NCBI GenBank assembly: GCA_030142905.1
Contig: JASJOG010000019.1
Location: 1,710,501-1,774,500, forward strand
Length of the DNA stretch: 64,000 nucleotides
Reading direction: 5' to 3'
Origin: Heliopora coerulea
Taxonomy: Eukaryota; Cnidaria; Anthozoa; Scleralcyonacea; Helioporidae
This document shows positions 45,753 through 55,545 of this stretch, piece by piece. Every line of letters begins with the position of its first letter. The first letter of the stretch is position 1. The notes beneath the pieces are model-generated. The model had not been told where the DNA came from. It did not search any database and was given only the letters and a program-made list of their open reading frames with translations. The position numbers and the translations under genes were made by a program.

Positions 45753-46462
45753 TAAATAGTCAAGGTAATTTCACCAAAAAACCACTCCAATCACTGCAAA
45801 TCTACCTTATATACAATAAACTTTCACATTTAGACCTCAATTCGAAAGCTTGAAATTGGTCAAAAAATCATCAAAAACCAAATGTTAACCCATTTACTTT
45901 TTGGTGAAATTTTTCCACCTAAAATAGTCAAGGTAATTTCACTGAAAACCCACTCCAATCACTGCAAATCTACCTTATATGCAATACACTTTCACATTTA
46001 GACCTCAACTCAAAAGTTTGAAATTGGTCAAAAAATCTTCAAAAACCAAACTTTTAACCCCTTTACTTTTTGGTGAAATTTTTCCACCTAAAATAGTCAA
46101 GGTAATTTAACTGAAAAACCTTTCCAATCACTGCAAATGTACCTTAAATGAAGTGAACTTTTATATATTTACCTTAATTCGAAAGTTTGAAATTGGTCAA
46201 AGAATCATCAAAAACCAAAGGTTAACCCCTTTATTTTTTGGTGAAATTTTTCCACCTAAAATAGTCAAGGTAAGTTCACCTAAAAATCACTCCAATCACT
46301 GCAAAACTAACTTATATACAATAAACCTTCATATTGAGACCTCAATTCTAAAGTTTTAAATTGCTCGAAAACTCATCAAAAACCAAAGGTTAACCCCTTT
46401 ACTTTTTGGTGAAATTTTTCTACCTAAAATAGTCAAGGTAATTTCACTGTAAAACTAGTCCA
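45753..46462 (+). repeat. Detached block of the 168-bp satellite
   Basis: About four divergent monomers with AAATAGTCAAGGTAATTTCA near 45,753, 45,921, 46,089, 46,258 and 46,426. They match the edge subtype of the main array (10.98-11.93 kb), not its core. Confidence 0.9.
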
Positions 46463-47697
46463 GATAAATTACTTTTGATAGTGGATGAAAATATGAACAG
46501 TTGAAGTGTGCTTATTTAAAAGTCCCAGTTTTTGGGCATTGAACAGTCTGAAGTTGACAACATATAGATTTAGTGATGGTGGATACATTACTGAAATGGA
46601 AAGATGAGGTTATGCAACTGCTGGTCCTTGGACTCCACAAGTTAATGTAGAGCACCCCCACAAGCAAGTATGTAAAGAACAGGATTGTAAAGGTGTAAAG
46701 AGCGGGCAAAAAAACTTTTCTAGCTAATCTGTGCATATTCTTATCACCAAAATAGCCTTAAGCAAGCAGATGAGAGAACGTTAAACATTTTTCAGCAGGA
46801 AAGCTGTAGAATTAATGGTGTGGTACATGTATGACACTGGTAGCTATGGAATATATCAATGTTTCTTTCAATTCAAAGTTTAAGTGTATATTAAATGTTT
46901 CACTGGTGTTGAAGAACTTCACAAACTTCACAAACATGGCGCTAAGTAACAGGGGTGCTCTTTAAGGCTATAATGCACTATGTTTGAAGTAAATGGTTGG
47001 TATCATGGTATCACTGTAATTTCCAGGTAATAAACTGTCGACTGATATATATAATTTACTTACTTTACTAGCATTTATATGGTTGAGATGCGAAACTGTA
47101 CTAGCGCCCTTTGGCTCCAATATGTCCTTTGTTTTTTTAGTCAGAAACATTGCTTGAAGCTTATCTTTATTTGCAAAAGACGTTACCTTCCATGTTTATT
47201 TTGCACTCCAAAACATAAACACAATCATTTCTTATGCGAACTTCGTCGACCAAAACTTTACTGCAGTCATTTCAGCAACATCAGTGATCAGATCTTGAAC
47301 GTTACTGCATCGACCTAGAAACCAACTTTTGCTTCAAAACAACACGTATTGTCTCTCGCTCCTCGTTATTCTCCAAACATCTTGACTGCCCACTTAGTTA
47401 AGTGCATTTAGTTTAAGCATTTTTTTGTAATATTCGTGTGTATTTGGTGTTAAACCATTGACTATCTTATGCTCCGCTTCGGTTGCTTGAACTTCGCTAA
47501 ACATCAGCTTCGAAGCCCACCTGTACGACAAAATTCAAAATTCCCAGATCCTTTCCTGATCCCCTATTGTTCAAAAAAGTCCCCATTTTCGTAAGCTTCC
47601 GGAATTTATGAAAAGTCCTTATCGTGCCTCATTTGTCCTACCATGTACCTGTAAAACCTACCGGACACTGTCCTGCCATATTATTGGAAAACTTACT
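46463..47697. repeat. Segmental duplication A, copy 2 (left part)
   Basis: Homologue of 35,560-36,775. It resumes after an insertion, at 48,457-48,540. Its left edge abuts satellite. Confidence 0.8.
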
Positions 47698-47738
47698 ACG
47701 AATCAATGATGTAATTGTGGTAGCTTGCAGGGGCTCTT

Positions 47739-47758
47739 GCGGGTGTCCGGACACCCGC
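47739..47758. repeat. Perfect 20-bp palindrome
   Basis: GCGGGTGTCCGGACACCCGC equals its own reverse complement. It stands out in an otherwise AT-rich neighbourhood. Confidence 0.9.
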
Positions 47759-48133
47759 ACTTTCTGGACTGTGTTTGTCCTACACAAGAATATACACAAT
47801 ATTTTAGCAAATCTTAAGCAAATTGGTAATTGTTGTTGTTGACGCGAAGTACATCTTTTCGGTTTTTTATACATAAGTATTTTGCATAATTATTATAAGG
47901 TGACGCATTGACACCATTATCGTCCCGAAAACATTGACTGGTACAAACCTTGTTCCCAGATGTTTATCCGGCGCGGTCAATATGCCTTGTGACCAGGGCG
48001 TGGCCCTGCTGATGGCATTCTTAAGACACAGAACACCCACAACTTTGAAAACCTTCCATAGCCCCTGATAGCTTGGTAGTTATATAATGTTCTTTATACA
48101 CATGCTCTCAAGCTATTCTCTCAGAGAAAAGTC

Positions 48134-48393
48134 TGAGTCAGTGTAGCTCAATAGTTACGGTTACCACTGAGTAATTTTACAAAATACAAAGCAATGGACA
48201 CTCCGAAAAAAGTTAACATTTTTATTCAACATTTCGACTAGCTTGCAGTCATCATCAGCTTGTCAAAACGTTGAATAACCTTTTTTTGTTAACCTTTTTC
48301 GGAGTGTCCATTGTTTTACATTTTGTGTAGCTCAATGGTTAGAGCATCTCACCGGCGATCAGAAGGTTAAGGGTTCGATTCCCGTCAGGGACT
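48134..48393 (+). pseudogene. tRNA-Ala-like sequence split by a small insertion
   Basis: The 5' part (from 48,134) is GTCAGTG TAGCTCAATAGTTA. The 3' part (48,325-48,393) restarts at GTGTAGCTCAATGGTTAGAGC and ends CAGGGAC, with TTCGATTCC as B box. If the insert were absent, the presumed anticodon loop CCGGCGA would give GGC (Ala). The acceptor has two mismatches, U33 is replaced and one anticodon-stem pair is missing, so it was probably already a tRNA-derived repeat. Confidence 0.5.
48158..48324. mobile_element. Miniature Penelope-related insertion (167 bp)
   Basis: Flanked by 17-bp direct repeats with one mismatch (48,141-48,157 and 48,325-48,341). It begins CGGTTACCACTGAGTAATTT, like the left edge of the full element at 1,160 (ACCACTGAGTATTTT), contains inverted arms GGACACTCCGAAAAA and TTTTTCGGAGTGTCC, and carries a hammerhead-like core on the minus strand (48,225-48,258). 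It has no coding sequence. Confidence 0.7.
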
Positions 48394-48539
48394 CAGAAGG
48401 TTTTTCTGAGAGAATAGCTTGAGAGCATGCGTATAAAGTACATTGGAAAACTTACTGATGTCTCTTATTTTCTAAGTTTGTTAGAGAGATCTAGTTCAAC
48501 GATTTTATAGCTCAATGCCTTTGAACCCAGGAATAAACT

Positions 48540-49110
48540 GTAAAATGCTGATTTTCCTCATGTTGCTTAAACACAATGAAATAATTTCTTCAAACACTTT
48601 AAGTGTTCATTTAAAATGAATTTAGTGTCAAGAATCGCCTGGAATCTGAACTTTTGGCCCAAATTGCTGAAAAATTGATACCATAATTTATTAAATTAGA
48701 AAAGTCATTATGTGTGTGCAAGGAACTCTCACCTACCCACCTACCCCCACTATATCTCTTCAGAATTTGGGTAAGACAATATTTACAATATTTCAAAATT
48801 GTGAAGAAGCCTAAAATTTAACTTTTAATTTACAAATCGTCCTTACTATAACGGAGAGAGTGAAAGAAATTCGAAAAAAAAAAAAAAAACAAAAATGGCA
48901 ACTTACACAATTCAGTCACAAACTAACAACTTAGAGTTGAAAATTTTTTTGTATTTAAAATGTTGATTGTCATATTTAAGTTACAAATTTTTAATCTATT
49001 TTAAAACATTTGGTGAGGATGACATTTAACTGCTCAACAAACGCTAACAAATTCATTCTCACAATTTAAACAATGAATGGTGAATAGTCTTTTTTCGCTA
49101 CCAGGTGAAC
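48540..49110. other. Stretch without recognised features
   Basis: AT-rich, with a poly(A) run at about 48,875. No gene supported. Confidence 0.4.
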
Positions 49111-49113
49111 TAT

Positions 49114-49503
49114 AAGTCATATTTATAGGTAGTGCTACTCTGGTTTGGTGGCCAGCAAAAGGTAAATACAAGTTGCTAGAAGACATTTCTTAAGTGAAGA
49201 TTAAAATAGAGTCACCAGGTATTTCCCCTAGATTTAGGGGTCACCGGATATCTCCCTGATAAATAAAAATTAAAACAAGGTAACTGGGTATCTTCCTTGA
49301 TACCCAGAGATACCTTGAGAGGGAGATACCCAGTTACCTTGTTTTAATTTTTATTTATCAGGGAGATATCCGGTGATCCCTAAATCTAGGGGAAATACCT
49401 GGTGACTCTATTTTAATCTTCACTTAAGAAATGTCTTCTAGCAACTTGTATTTACCTTTTGCTGGCCACCAAACCAGAGTAGCACTACCTATAAATATGA
49501 CTT
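49114..49503. repeat. 390-bp long palindrome
   Basis: Arms of about 180 bp, from AAGTCATATTTATAGGTAGT at the left to its exact complement at the right, with a spacer of about 30 bp (49,294-49,323). Arm identity is very high, so it is young or maintained by conversion. It carries no ORF, and the class is unknown. Confidence 0.92.
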
Positions 49504-50210
49504 AAACAATGAATGTTTGGATAAAGACTGTATCAGATGCCAACTTGTGGCACTTTGTGTAGTTTTCTACTTTCATATCTGATTCAATTTGCCTTAAAGT
49601 AAGGTTTTTAATTACATGGCCAGACTGTCTGCCTTAAAATGGTTTCTTTTCATAAACCCTGTTTACACTGTCAACATTCTGAGCATGGCATGACTAAAAT
49701 GTTGGCACAGGTGTTGCTATTTTTGCGCACGGCACGAGTGATTTTCACAGTGTAAACTATGTGGACTTGCGTACAGTATCTGTACGTCTCGGCACGGCTA
49801 ATTATCTGTGCTGTGCCATGCCCAAAATGTTACAGTGTAAATGGGATTAAAGGTCACCAGTCACGTGGCAGCACTATGGACTGCTCACTATCGACCACTT
49901 GCACTCAAATGCAAAACAGCCCATCTGGAGGACAACTTCTGATGTTCGACAGATCGAATAATTCATGTAAATTCTTTCGTTTATAAATACTTTTCCTCCA
50001 ACAGGGAATAAATGCAAGTGGTCTATTCTAAATTTTCATCCGACTTCCAATTGCTCATGGTGTACTTGAGTGAACCGGAACCCTGAGGTTACGTTTATGT
50101 ACAGCCTCCTTGGTGTTCCACGCCAATCTTCACATTTTTAAGTTGTTTGTGGCATGGTTGATGGCGCCTTTTTGCCACAGATGGGAAGCTTATATTACAT
50201 CTAAACTAAA
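49504..50210. other. Stretch without recognised features
   Basis: No supported gene. GGCACG and CGTACAG-type words recur weakly. Confidence 0.35.
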
Positions 50211-50212
50211 CA

Positions 50213-50350
50213 TAAATCAATAAAGATAGAGGTTAATCACGACGAAATAACTGCTTGACATTAATGTGAGGATGGGGCAAATGGGAGGACAGAACTGTCG
50301 TGAATTGTTGGGGATTCTTACAACATGTGTAAACCAGGCTTTCTGATCAT
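50213..50350. repeat. Partial third copy of the region upstream of the terminal exon
   Basis: ATAAATCAATAAAGATAGAG followed by GGACAGAACTGTCGTGAATT matches 45,233 onward and 54,255 onward. The exon itself is absent. Confidence 0.7.
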
Positions 50351-50765
50351 TGTCCTGTTACATGTTCTCTGCCAGTCTTATATTCATAAAAGTATTTTCC
50401 TACATCTTAAAGGCATCGTTCAACTTATTGTGCTGGAAATTTCAACAGGGGCAACAGTTATCTATAACTCTTCTGGTGTTTGCCGTTCTCAGAAAAAATC
50501 TCTCGTTTTTTGGGAATGAATTTTTGCAGATTTTCTTTGCATTACTCCATTTAATTGAGCATTTGTTGTGGAAGTTTTTCTTTAGATTTTTTGGCAATTT
50601 CTACACATGTACAGCGACGGATTTTAGGGAAAATGGGGTTTTTAAAAATATTATATTGACATGTATTTAGTAAGGGTTGGGGTAAAGATTAGTATTGGTT
50701 GTACAATAGTATTGTAAAGTTTCTTTATTTTTTGTGAATTGAGTAATATCTTCGTTGACTAAGGC

Positions 50766-51091
50766 CATAGGCGGAGAGTTTTTCTATTCCCAGGGGGGAG
50801 CTGAAACCTAAAGCGGGCATGCCCGACTCATCGATTGGTGAATGATTTGTGGCCAAGATTTCAAATTTTGCTGTTGAATTTAGCTCATTTTCTCAAGGGG
50901 AATCATGGGTGCTATTGGCTTGAAGAAATAATAAGGCTTTGACGGTTACATTACCCCAACCAGCACGTCAGTAACCATACCATTCGTTAATTTTACCTAT
51001 CAATTAATGTAAAATTCCAGAAAGGCTGAGCCCCCAATGCTATTTCGGCAGGGGAGGACTTCCCTTAGCCCCCCTTTACTCTACGCCTATG
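50766..51091. mobile_element. Small hAT-type element (326 bp)
   Basis: Ends CATAGGCGGAGAG and CTCTACGCCTATG are inverted repeats with one mismatch. Flanks ACTAAGGC (50,758-50,765) and AGCAAGGC (51,092-51,099) match at 7 of 8 positions. Short G-rich and C-rich tracts lie near the ends. No ORF. Confidence 0.7.
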
Positions 51092-52026
51092 AGCAAGGCC
51101 AATTCACGTTCTAATGTTCTCGAGTCGATTGCAAAGGTCAGCGGCCAGGTGCGTCCCCGAAACTGCATCTGTACTCAAATTACCGACAAACAGGTGAGTA
51201 ACGAGCACTACACATAAAACACAAACTGTTAAACATACCAAACCGTCTCGTGAAATGCTGCACTAACGCTTCTGGAATTTCGGCAACAATTGTCTTTTGG
51301 GAGCATGAGCATGCACAGTCGAAGGTTCCAAGGAATTCACCAACTTTATTATACCTTATTGTCACTAACTTGTGGGAGTGTGTCGGTCTTCTGAAGGATT
51401 GTCCACAATTAGACCGGTGTCATTTTAATGAACCATGGTAAAAATGAAATAGAGTTACCCGGTATTTTTTCGGTTAACATATTTCGTAGATAAAAATTTA
51501 AAGGATATTTGAAAGATTTCAGAACTAACCTTCATGTACATGATGTAGGTACAGTAACAGTGACTTAAGTAGTATTCTCTTCTTTAGTTGGCGAAATGAG
51601 TGGAGGATTTGTTCTTGCGGCCAGATATTCATGATTTCACGACTGTCACTTAATTGTGTGGGTCACAAAAAAAGTAATAGTTAATTGAGTTTTCTAAATT
51701 AGCTAAATAGGAAATACATTAGATATTAAAGGCCAGAAATACGCCATGTAAAAGTTTAATCCTTTCCTGGCCAAGAGGTCTCTCCTTGACGATTAAAATC
51801 GTCTCGCGTTAGCCAGAGTAAAATACCAAAGTCGGATATGGACCTGAAAGGGTTAAAAGTTCAATAGCCTTACCACCAACCTTAGTTCACATCTTTTCAC
51901 AGTGAAAGAACTGGTTCTTGGAACATCTGGAGTTTCGAGAACCGTCTAAATCTCACTTTCAACTGATTATTTGATAATATACTGAATTATATCCCTTGAA
52001 TAAGAATATTTTACGGGACGGACTGC

Positions 52027-53293
52027 CAGTGGCGGATTAAAACACTCGTGGACCCTATAGATCCCAGCTAGATTCGCTCTCTTTTTAGCGCTTCAGCTTT
52101 AAATGTCATCGATGAGAATTTTGTAGCTATATTGAATGTGAACAGCAATTACATGAATGAATCGGTAAAGTTATACAAGAAGTCAAGAACAGTCTTAACA
52201 AGCAAAACAGTGCTACGGTACTAGTCTGCCCCTAGTAACACGTACATTAGCGAATATTAGTAATATTACGCATAGGGAAGTCCGATTGCAGCATAATGAT
52301 CTTCGTTCTACAGTTTTACTATGTGTATTTTCTTTATGACAAAAGAACTAATCATATCATTAACTGGGATTGAACGCATCAACTCCGATTCTATAGATAG
52401 GAATGAGGGTGGCAGCAAACATGACTGACCCATGGTTGAGCTCTACTAGTCCTTCATAGGTTTCAATACGGAGCAAGATAAGTGAAGGATGCATAATGCA
52501 TTTTCAGTCCATAATGCATTTTATGTCTTTATGGATCAATTTCACGGTAAGCCAAATAGCCAGTTCCTATCATCAAGTGGGGAAAAAAGAAGAAAGCCAA
52601 TATGGCCGCCAAATAAATCGATTAGTGTCAGTCATGGCTCACCTACACAGTTTTTTCAGTCTCATACCTTTTAATATGTTTTTGCATTTTTTTGTTGGGT
52701 TCTTTGTTTATAAACATTTACATAAATATATATATATACATTAGCACAATGATAGTGAAATACTTAACTCTTTCGAGGAGGAGAGCTCTCCCTTTGACGA
52801 CTAAAATCGTCTGGCGTTAGCCAAAGTAAAATAATAGAACAGAATTAATAATAATTAATAACAGAAAGAATAAAATTAAGAATTGATTTATTTGGACGAA
52901 TTATTTGACCGTCGATCAAAAGTACGTCGTCCTGTTTTAGTCAAAATTTGAAAAATCGCAAAAGGTAATGCTTAGTTATTCGGAAATCTGTCTTTCTTTT
53001 GTATTTCTCTCGGAAATCTATTATGAATCCTTTCATTCCTTTGAGCTCTGTTTGAATACTCTTGTAGTCTTTACTTGTCATAGTTTACCCCGGTTAAAAC
53101 GCATGGAAGACTTGCAAGCTATAAAGTACGATTCCCTCAAGAATAAATGTGTCGGTACTTAGTAAATAAAAAATTAAAAATAAAACATAGCCACATAGAC
53201 AAACATCTTCGTGGGCCCCTGGCCGTCGTGGGCCCCTGGCCTTCGATGGCCCTAGGCACGTGCTTATAGTGCCTATTGGTTAATCCGCCACTG
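52027..53293. mobile_element. hAT-type element, copy 2 (1,267 bp)
   Basis: Ends CAGTGGCGGATTAA and TTAATCCGCCACTG. Flanks CGGACTGC (52,019-52,026) and CGGACTGT (53,294-53,301). The paralogous empty site at 44,270-44,277 reads CGGACTGT once, which confirms an 8-bp duplication. It is in the opposite orientation to the copy at 24,861-26,093. The ORF remnant at 52,968-53,162 (+) matches that of the other copy. Confidence 0.93.
52968..53162 (+). pseudogene. Conserved ORF remnant in hAT copy 2
   Basis: 64 codons ending with LKRMEDLQAIKYDSLKNK; it aligns over its full length with 24,979-25,173 without indels. A hAT transposase C-terminal origin is possible but not proven. Confidence 0.4.
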
Positions 53294-53304
53294 CGGACTG
53301 TAGT

Positions 53305-53680
53305 AATTACATCTTTTGCTGATCATTACCAGAAAATATACTATCATTAACGCCAACCTCAAGTTCATTAACTCAAAAATCCATTCATTTTATTCAATCG
53401 GCATTAACAGCATTCTACTACACATTAGGGATAATAAAATTTCAATGAGGCAAGAGAAATATCTTGCCTAATTGAAATTTTATTATCCCTAATGTATAGT
53501 AGAATGCTGTTAATGGTCGTCTGTTGGCACTATGGAATGCCCTTTGATACAAATGGTTGTGTATCTATGCTAATGAATGTCGATTGAATAAAATGAACGT
53601 ATTTTTACGTTAATAAGTTTGAAGTTGGCGTTAATGATAGTATATTTTCTGGTAAAGAACAGCAAAAGGTGTAAATGAGC
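53305..53680. mobile_element. Palindromic (foldback) element, partly deleted
   Basis: The left arm (TTGCTGATCATTACCAGAAA) is shorter than the right arm, which ends AAGAACAGCAAAAGGTGTAA. Centre near 53,470 (CTTGCCTAATTGAAATTTTA). Same family as 44,515-44,955. Confidence 0.75.
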
Positions 53681-53994
53681 AATTAACATTAAGTTCAGCT
53701 GAAGCACATGAACCAGGGTGCATTCACAGAGATTTGAAGTGTATTCTTATTTCTTAGTGTAAAAATAAATAGTCATTGGTGTGTGTTTAGCAAGTGGTTA
53801 CGTGAGAATACTATACGGACGAGCTCACCTTATGTCGACAATATTTTCCGGGAGTCCATAAATTCGATAGTGATTGAGAATCTATGGCATTTCGGCAAAT
53901 GTCATAAAAGGTCAGCAGTTTGTCGGAGTCCACTGAACTGTATTCTAGACCAGTATTTAATTTGGATCCGTATATAAATTTATGAAAACTTTTT

Positions 53995-54249
53995 TTAATT
54001 TTGAAAATTTTTAATATTAAAATTTGCTATTTTCATTTGATCTTCATGGAACTCTTCTAGTATTTTTATAAACTGTTTTTCACAGGTCATGATGGCGTCT
54101 TGCCATTTATTTTTTAGTTGTTTTGGTAACGCCACTTTGGGCGTTACCTTTACTTTCAACCCTTTTGGCGTTGTTCCTTTCCGCAGCTTCCGGAGGCACC
54201 GTCTGTGATGCCTCACCGTTTCTCGCCAAAATTTTGTTTCTTTGGTCAT
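53995..54249 (-). CDS. Conserved terminal exon, paralogue 1
   Basis: TTTATATTCAG precedes the first codon on the minus strand. The frame encodes MTKETKFWRETVRHHRRCL, RKLRKGTTPKGLKVKVTP and VALPKQLKNKWQDAIMTCEK, and ends at a stop after 84 residues counted from this Met. It is basic and Lys/Arg rich. The paralogue at 45,015-45,227 keeps frame and motifs with about half the residues identical. It begins in phase 0, which matches the donor of the basic exon at 54,914-54,975, so it may be the last exon of the mini-exon gene. That link is inference. Confidence 0.55.
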   Translation of the reverse strand: MTKETKFWRETVRHHRRCLRKLRKGTTPKGLKVKVTPKVALPKQLKNKWQDAIMTCEKQFIKILEEFHEDQMKIANFNIKNFQN

Positions 54250-54631
54250 CTGAATATAAATCAATAAAGATGGAGTTTGCTCATAGGGAGTAACTGATGG
54301 ACATTAATGTAGGGATGGGGCAAAGGGAGGACAGAACTGTCGTCAATTGTGGAGCAATCTTACTTGTGTAAGACCAGGCTTTCTGATCATTGCGACTTTA
54401 ACGACCAGGTTGATGTGCATCAAGAACGGTGCTAAAACTGGTCGTACTTTCCGTAAGAATTAAGATAAACGATAAGTGGAAAAATGCCCGTTTTTGCGAT
54501 TCTTTACAAGTGAACCTTTTGTCAATAAAGACAAGTCAGTAATTGGATAAATGATTAAATTTGACTAATTATTCATTTTATCAAAAGAAACAATTATTGA
54601 CAGCTGTGGACTGGAGACCCAGTGAGGCGTA

Positions 54632-54833
54632 ATTGAAATTTTATCCCTAATGTATAATAGAATGGTGTTAATGGTAGTCTGTTGGCGTTGTGGAATGACC
54701 TTTGATGCAAATGGTTGTGTATATACGCTAATGAATATCGATTGAATAAAATGAATGTATTTTTACGTTAATGAGTTTGAGGTGGGCGTTAATGATAGCA
54801 TGTTTTCTGACAATGAACAGCAAAAGGTGTAGT
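54632..54833 (-). repeat. Single arm of the palindromic element
   Basis: TAATTGAAATTTTATCCCTA to ATGAACAGCAAAAGGTGTAG matches the right arm of 44,515-44,955. Confidence 0.7.
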
Positions 54834-54913
54834 ATTTATAACTATTGTTCCCAGCTAGCCATGCTTGCTTGGCAAGGAGTTAAATATGTTGACTGGATAA
54901 AAGTATCTCGTAC

Positions 54914-54975
54914 CCGAGAGGTCATGTTCCTCAATTTTCTTCTTCTTCTTTTATTTTTCTTTCTCAACTTACGGC
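54914..54975 (-). CDS. Candidate very basic exon
   Basis: On the minus strand, after CAATCATGTAG, a 62-bp segment in phase 1 encodes RKLRKKNKRRRRKLRNMTSR, then GTACGAG. It accepts the phase-1 donor of mini-exon 9 and leaves in phase 0, as the terminal exon needs. The acceptor has a weak pyrimidine tract, and composition alone could produce such a run, so support is moderate. Homologous sequence (CAATCATGTAGGTCATAAGTTGAG) recurs beside the duplicated units near 56,090 and 57,825. Confidence 0.35.
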
Positions 54976-55479
54976 CTACATGATTGTTTAAATCATACTG
55001 ATTAGAAATTTTAACTAAAAACTACTGAGCGTTTTATTTGCTCCCGACTAAGTGGGTGGAATACAGGGACGTAGCCGAACTACGTTCGTTTGTTTCGGAA
55101 AAAATCCGTGAATTGAGCCTTTAACACGAAGTTTAGTTTTCGATTGGAGCGCTCTAAGGATATCGTGTTAGGAAATTTTTTTCATGTTACAATTCCGAAG
55201 TAGTATTTTTAGCTTTTCGAATTCTCTGTTACTTCATAAATAAACAAAACGACTTTAACTAACATGTGCTTGAGCTGTATTCCGTTATTTTTAAGAAAAA
55301 TGATTATGCACTGCCAGGCTAAATGGCGGAAAAGACGCCAAAATTACGTTAATTTTACTCTTCCTCAAACCCAAGAAAAGGACTGCAAGGTGACCTGCGT
55401 GACTGGGTAACGTGCAACAGAACAAATGCATTAAAGCTAAAAAATATTTTATAATACACTGGTATTTTAACACACATAC

Positions 55480-55545
55480 TGTTAATACTGGCTGGAACTG
55501 CATTTGGTTCCCTAGATGGCCGTGCGGATGATGTACTTGGCATAT
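55480..55545 (-). CDS. Mini-exon 9 (66 bp)
   Basis: Borders TTTCTAG and GTATGT. Encodes MPSTSSARPS and REPNAVPASIN. The most divergent repeat, one codon shorter than the others. Confidence 0.65.

Larger units (their letters stand above)
48078..48441. repeat. Inverted repeat enclosing a tRNA-like sequence
   Basis: CATGCTCTCAAGCTATTCTC at the left is mirrored by GAGAATAGCTTGAGAGCATG at the right, extending to about 55 bp with mismatches. Between them lies the tRNA-like sequence split by the small Penelope-like insertion. Confidence 0.8.
47683..48456. mobile_element. 759-bp insertion with 15-bp target duplication
   Basis: ATTGGAAAACTTACT occurs at 47,683-47,697 and again at 48,442-48,456; the related segment near 36,775 is uninterrupted. 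The inserted part holds a perfect 20-bp palindrome at 47,739-47,758 and a nested inverted repeat at 48,078-48,441 with a tRNA-like gene inside. The family is undetermined. Confidence 0.7.
51208..54590. repeat. Segmental duplication B, copy 2
   Basis: Collinear homologue of 43,455-45,540, interrupted at 52,027-53,293 by a hAT element. The foldback inside is a differently deleted version of the one in copy 1. Confidence 0.85.

Noticed and set aside
50350..50670. 106-residue Phe/Leu-rich ORF
   Set aside because: Hydrophobic composition follows from T-rich DNA; no supporting feature.
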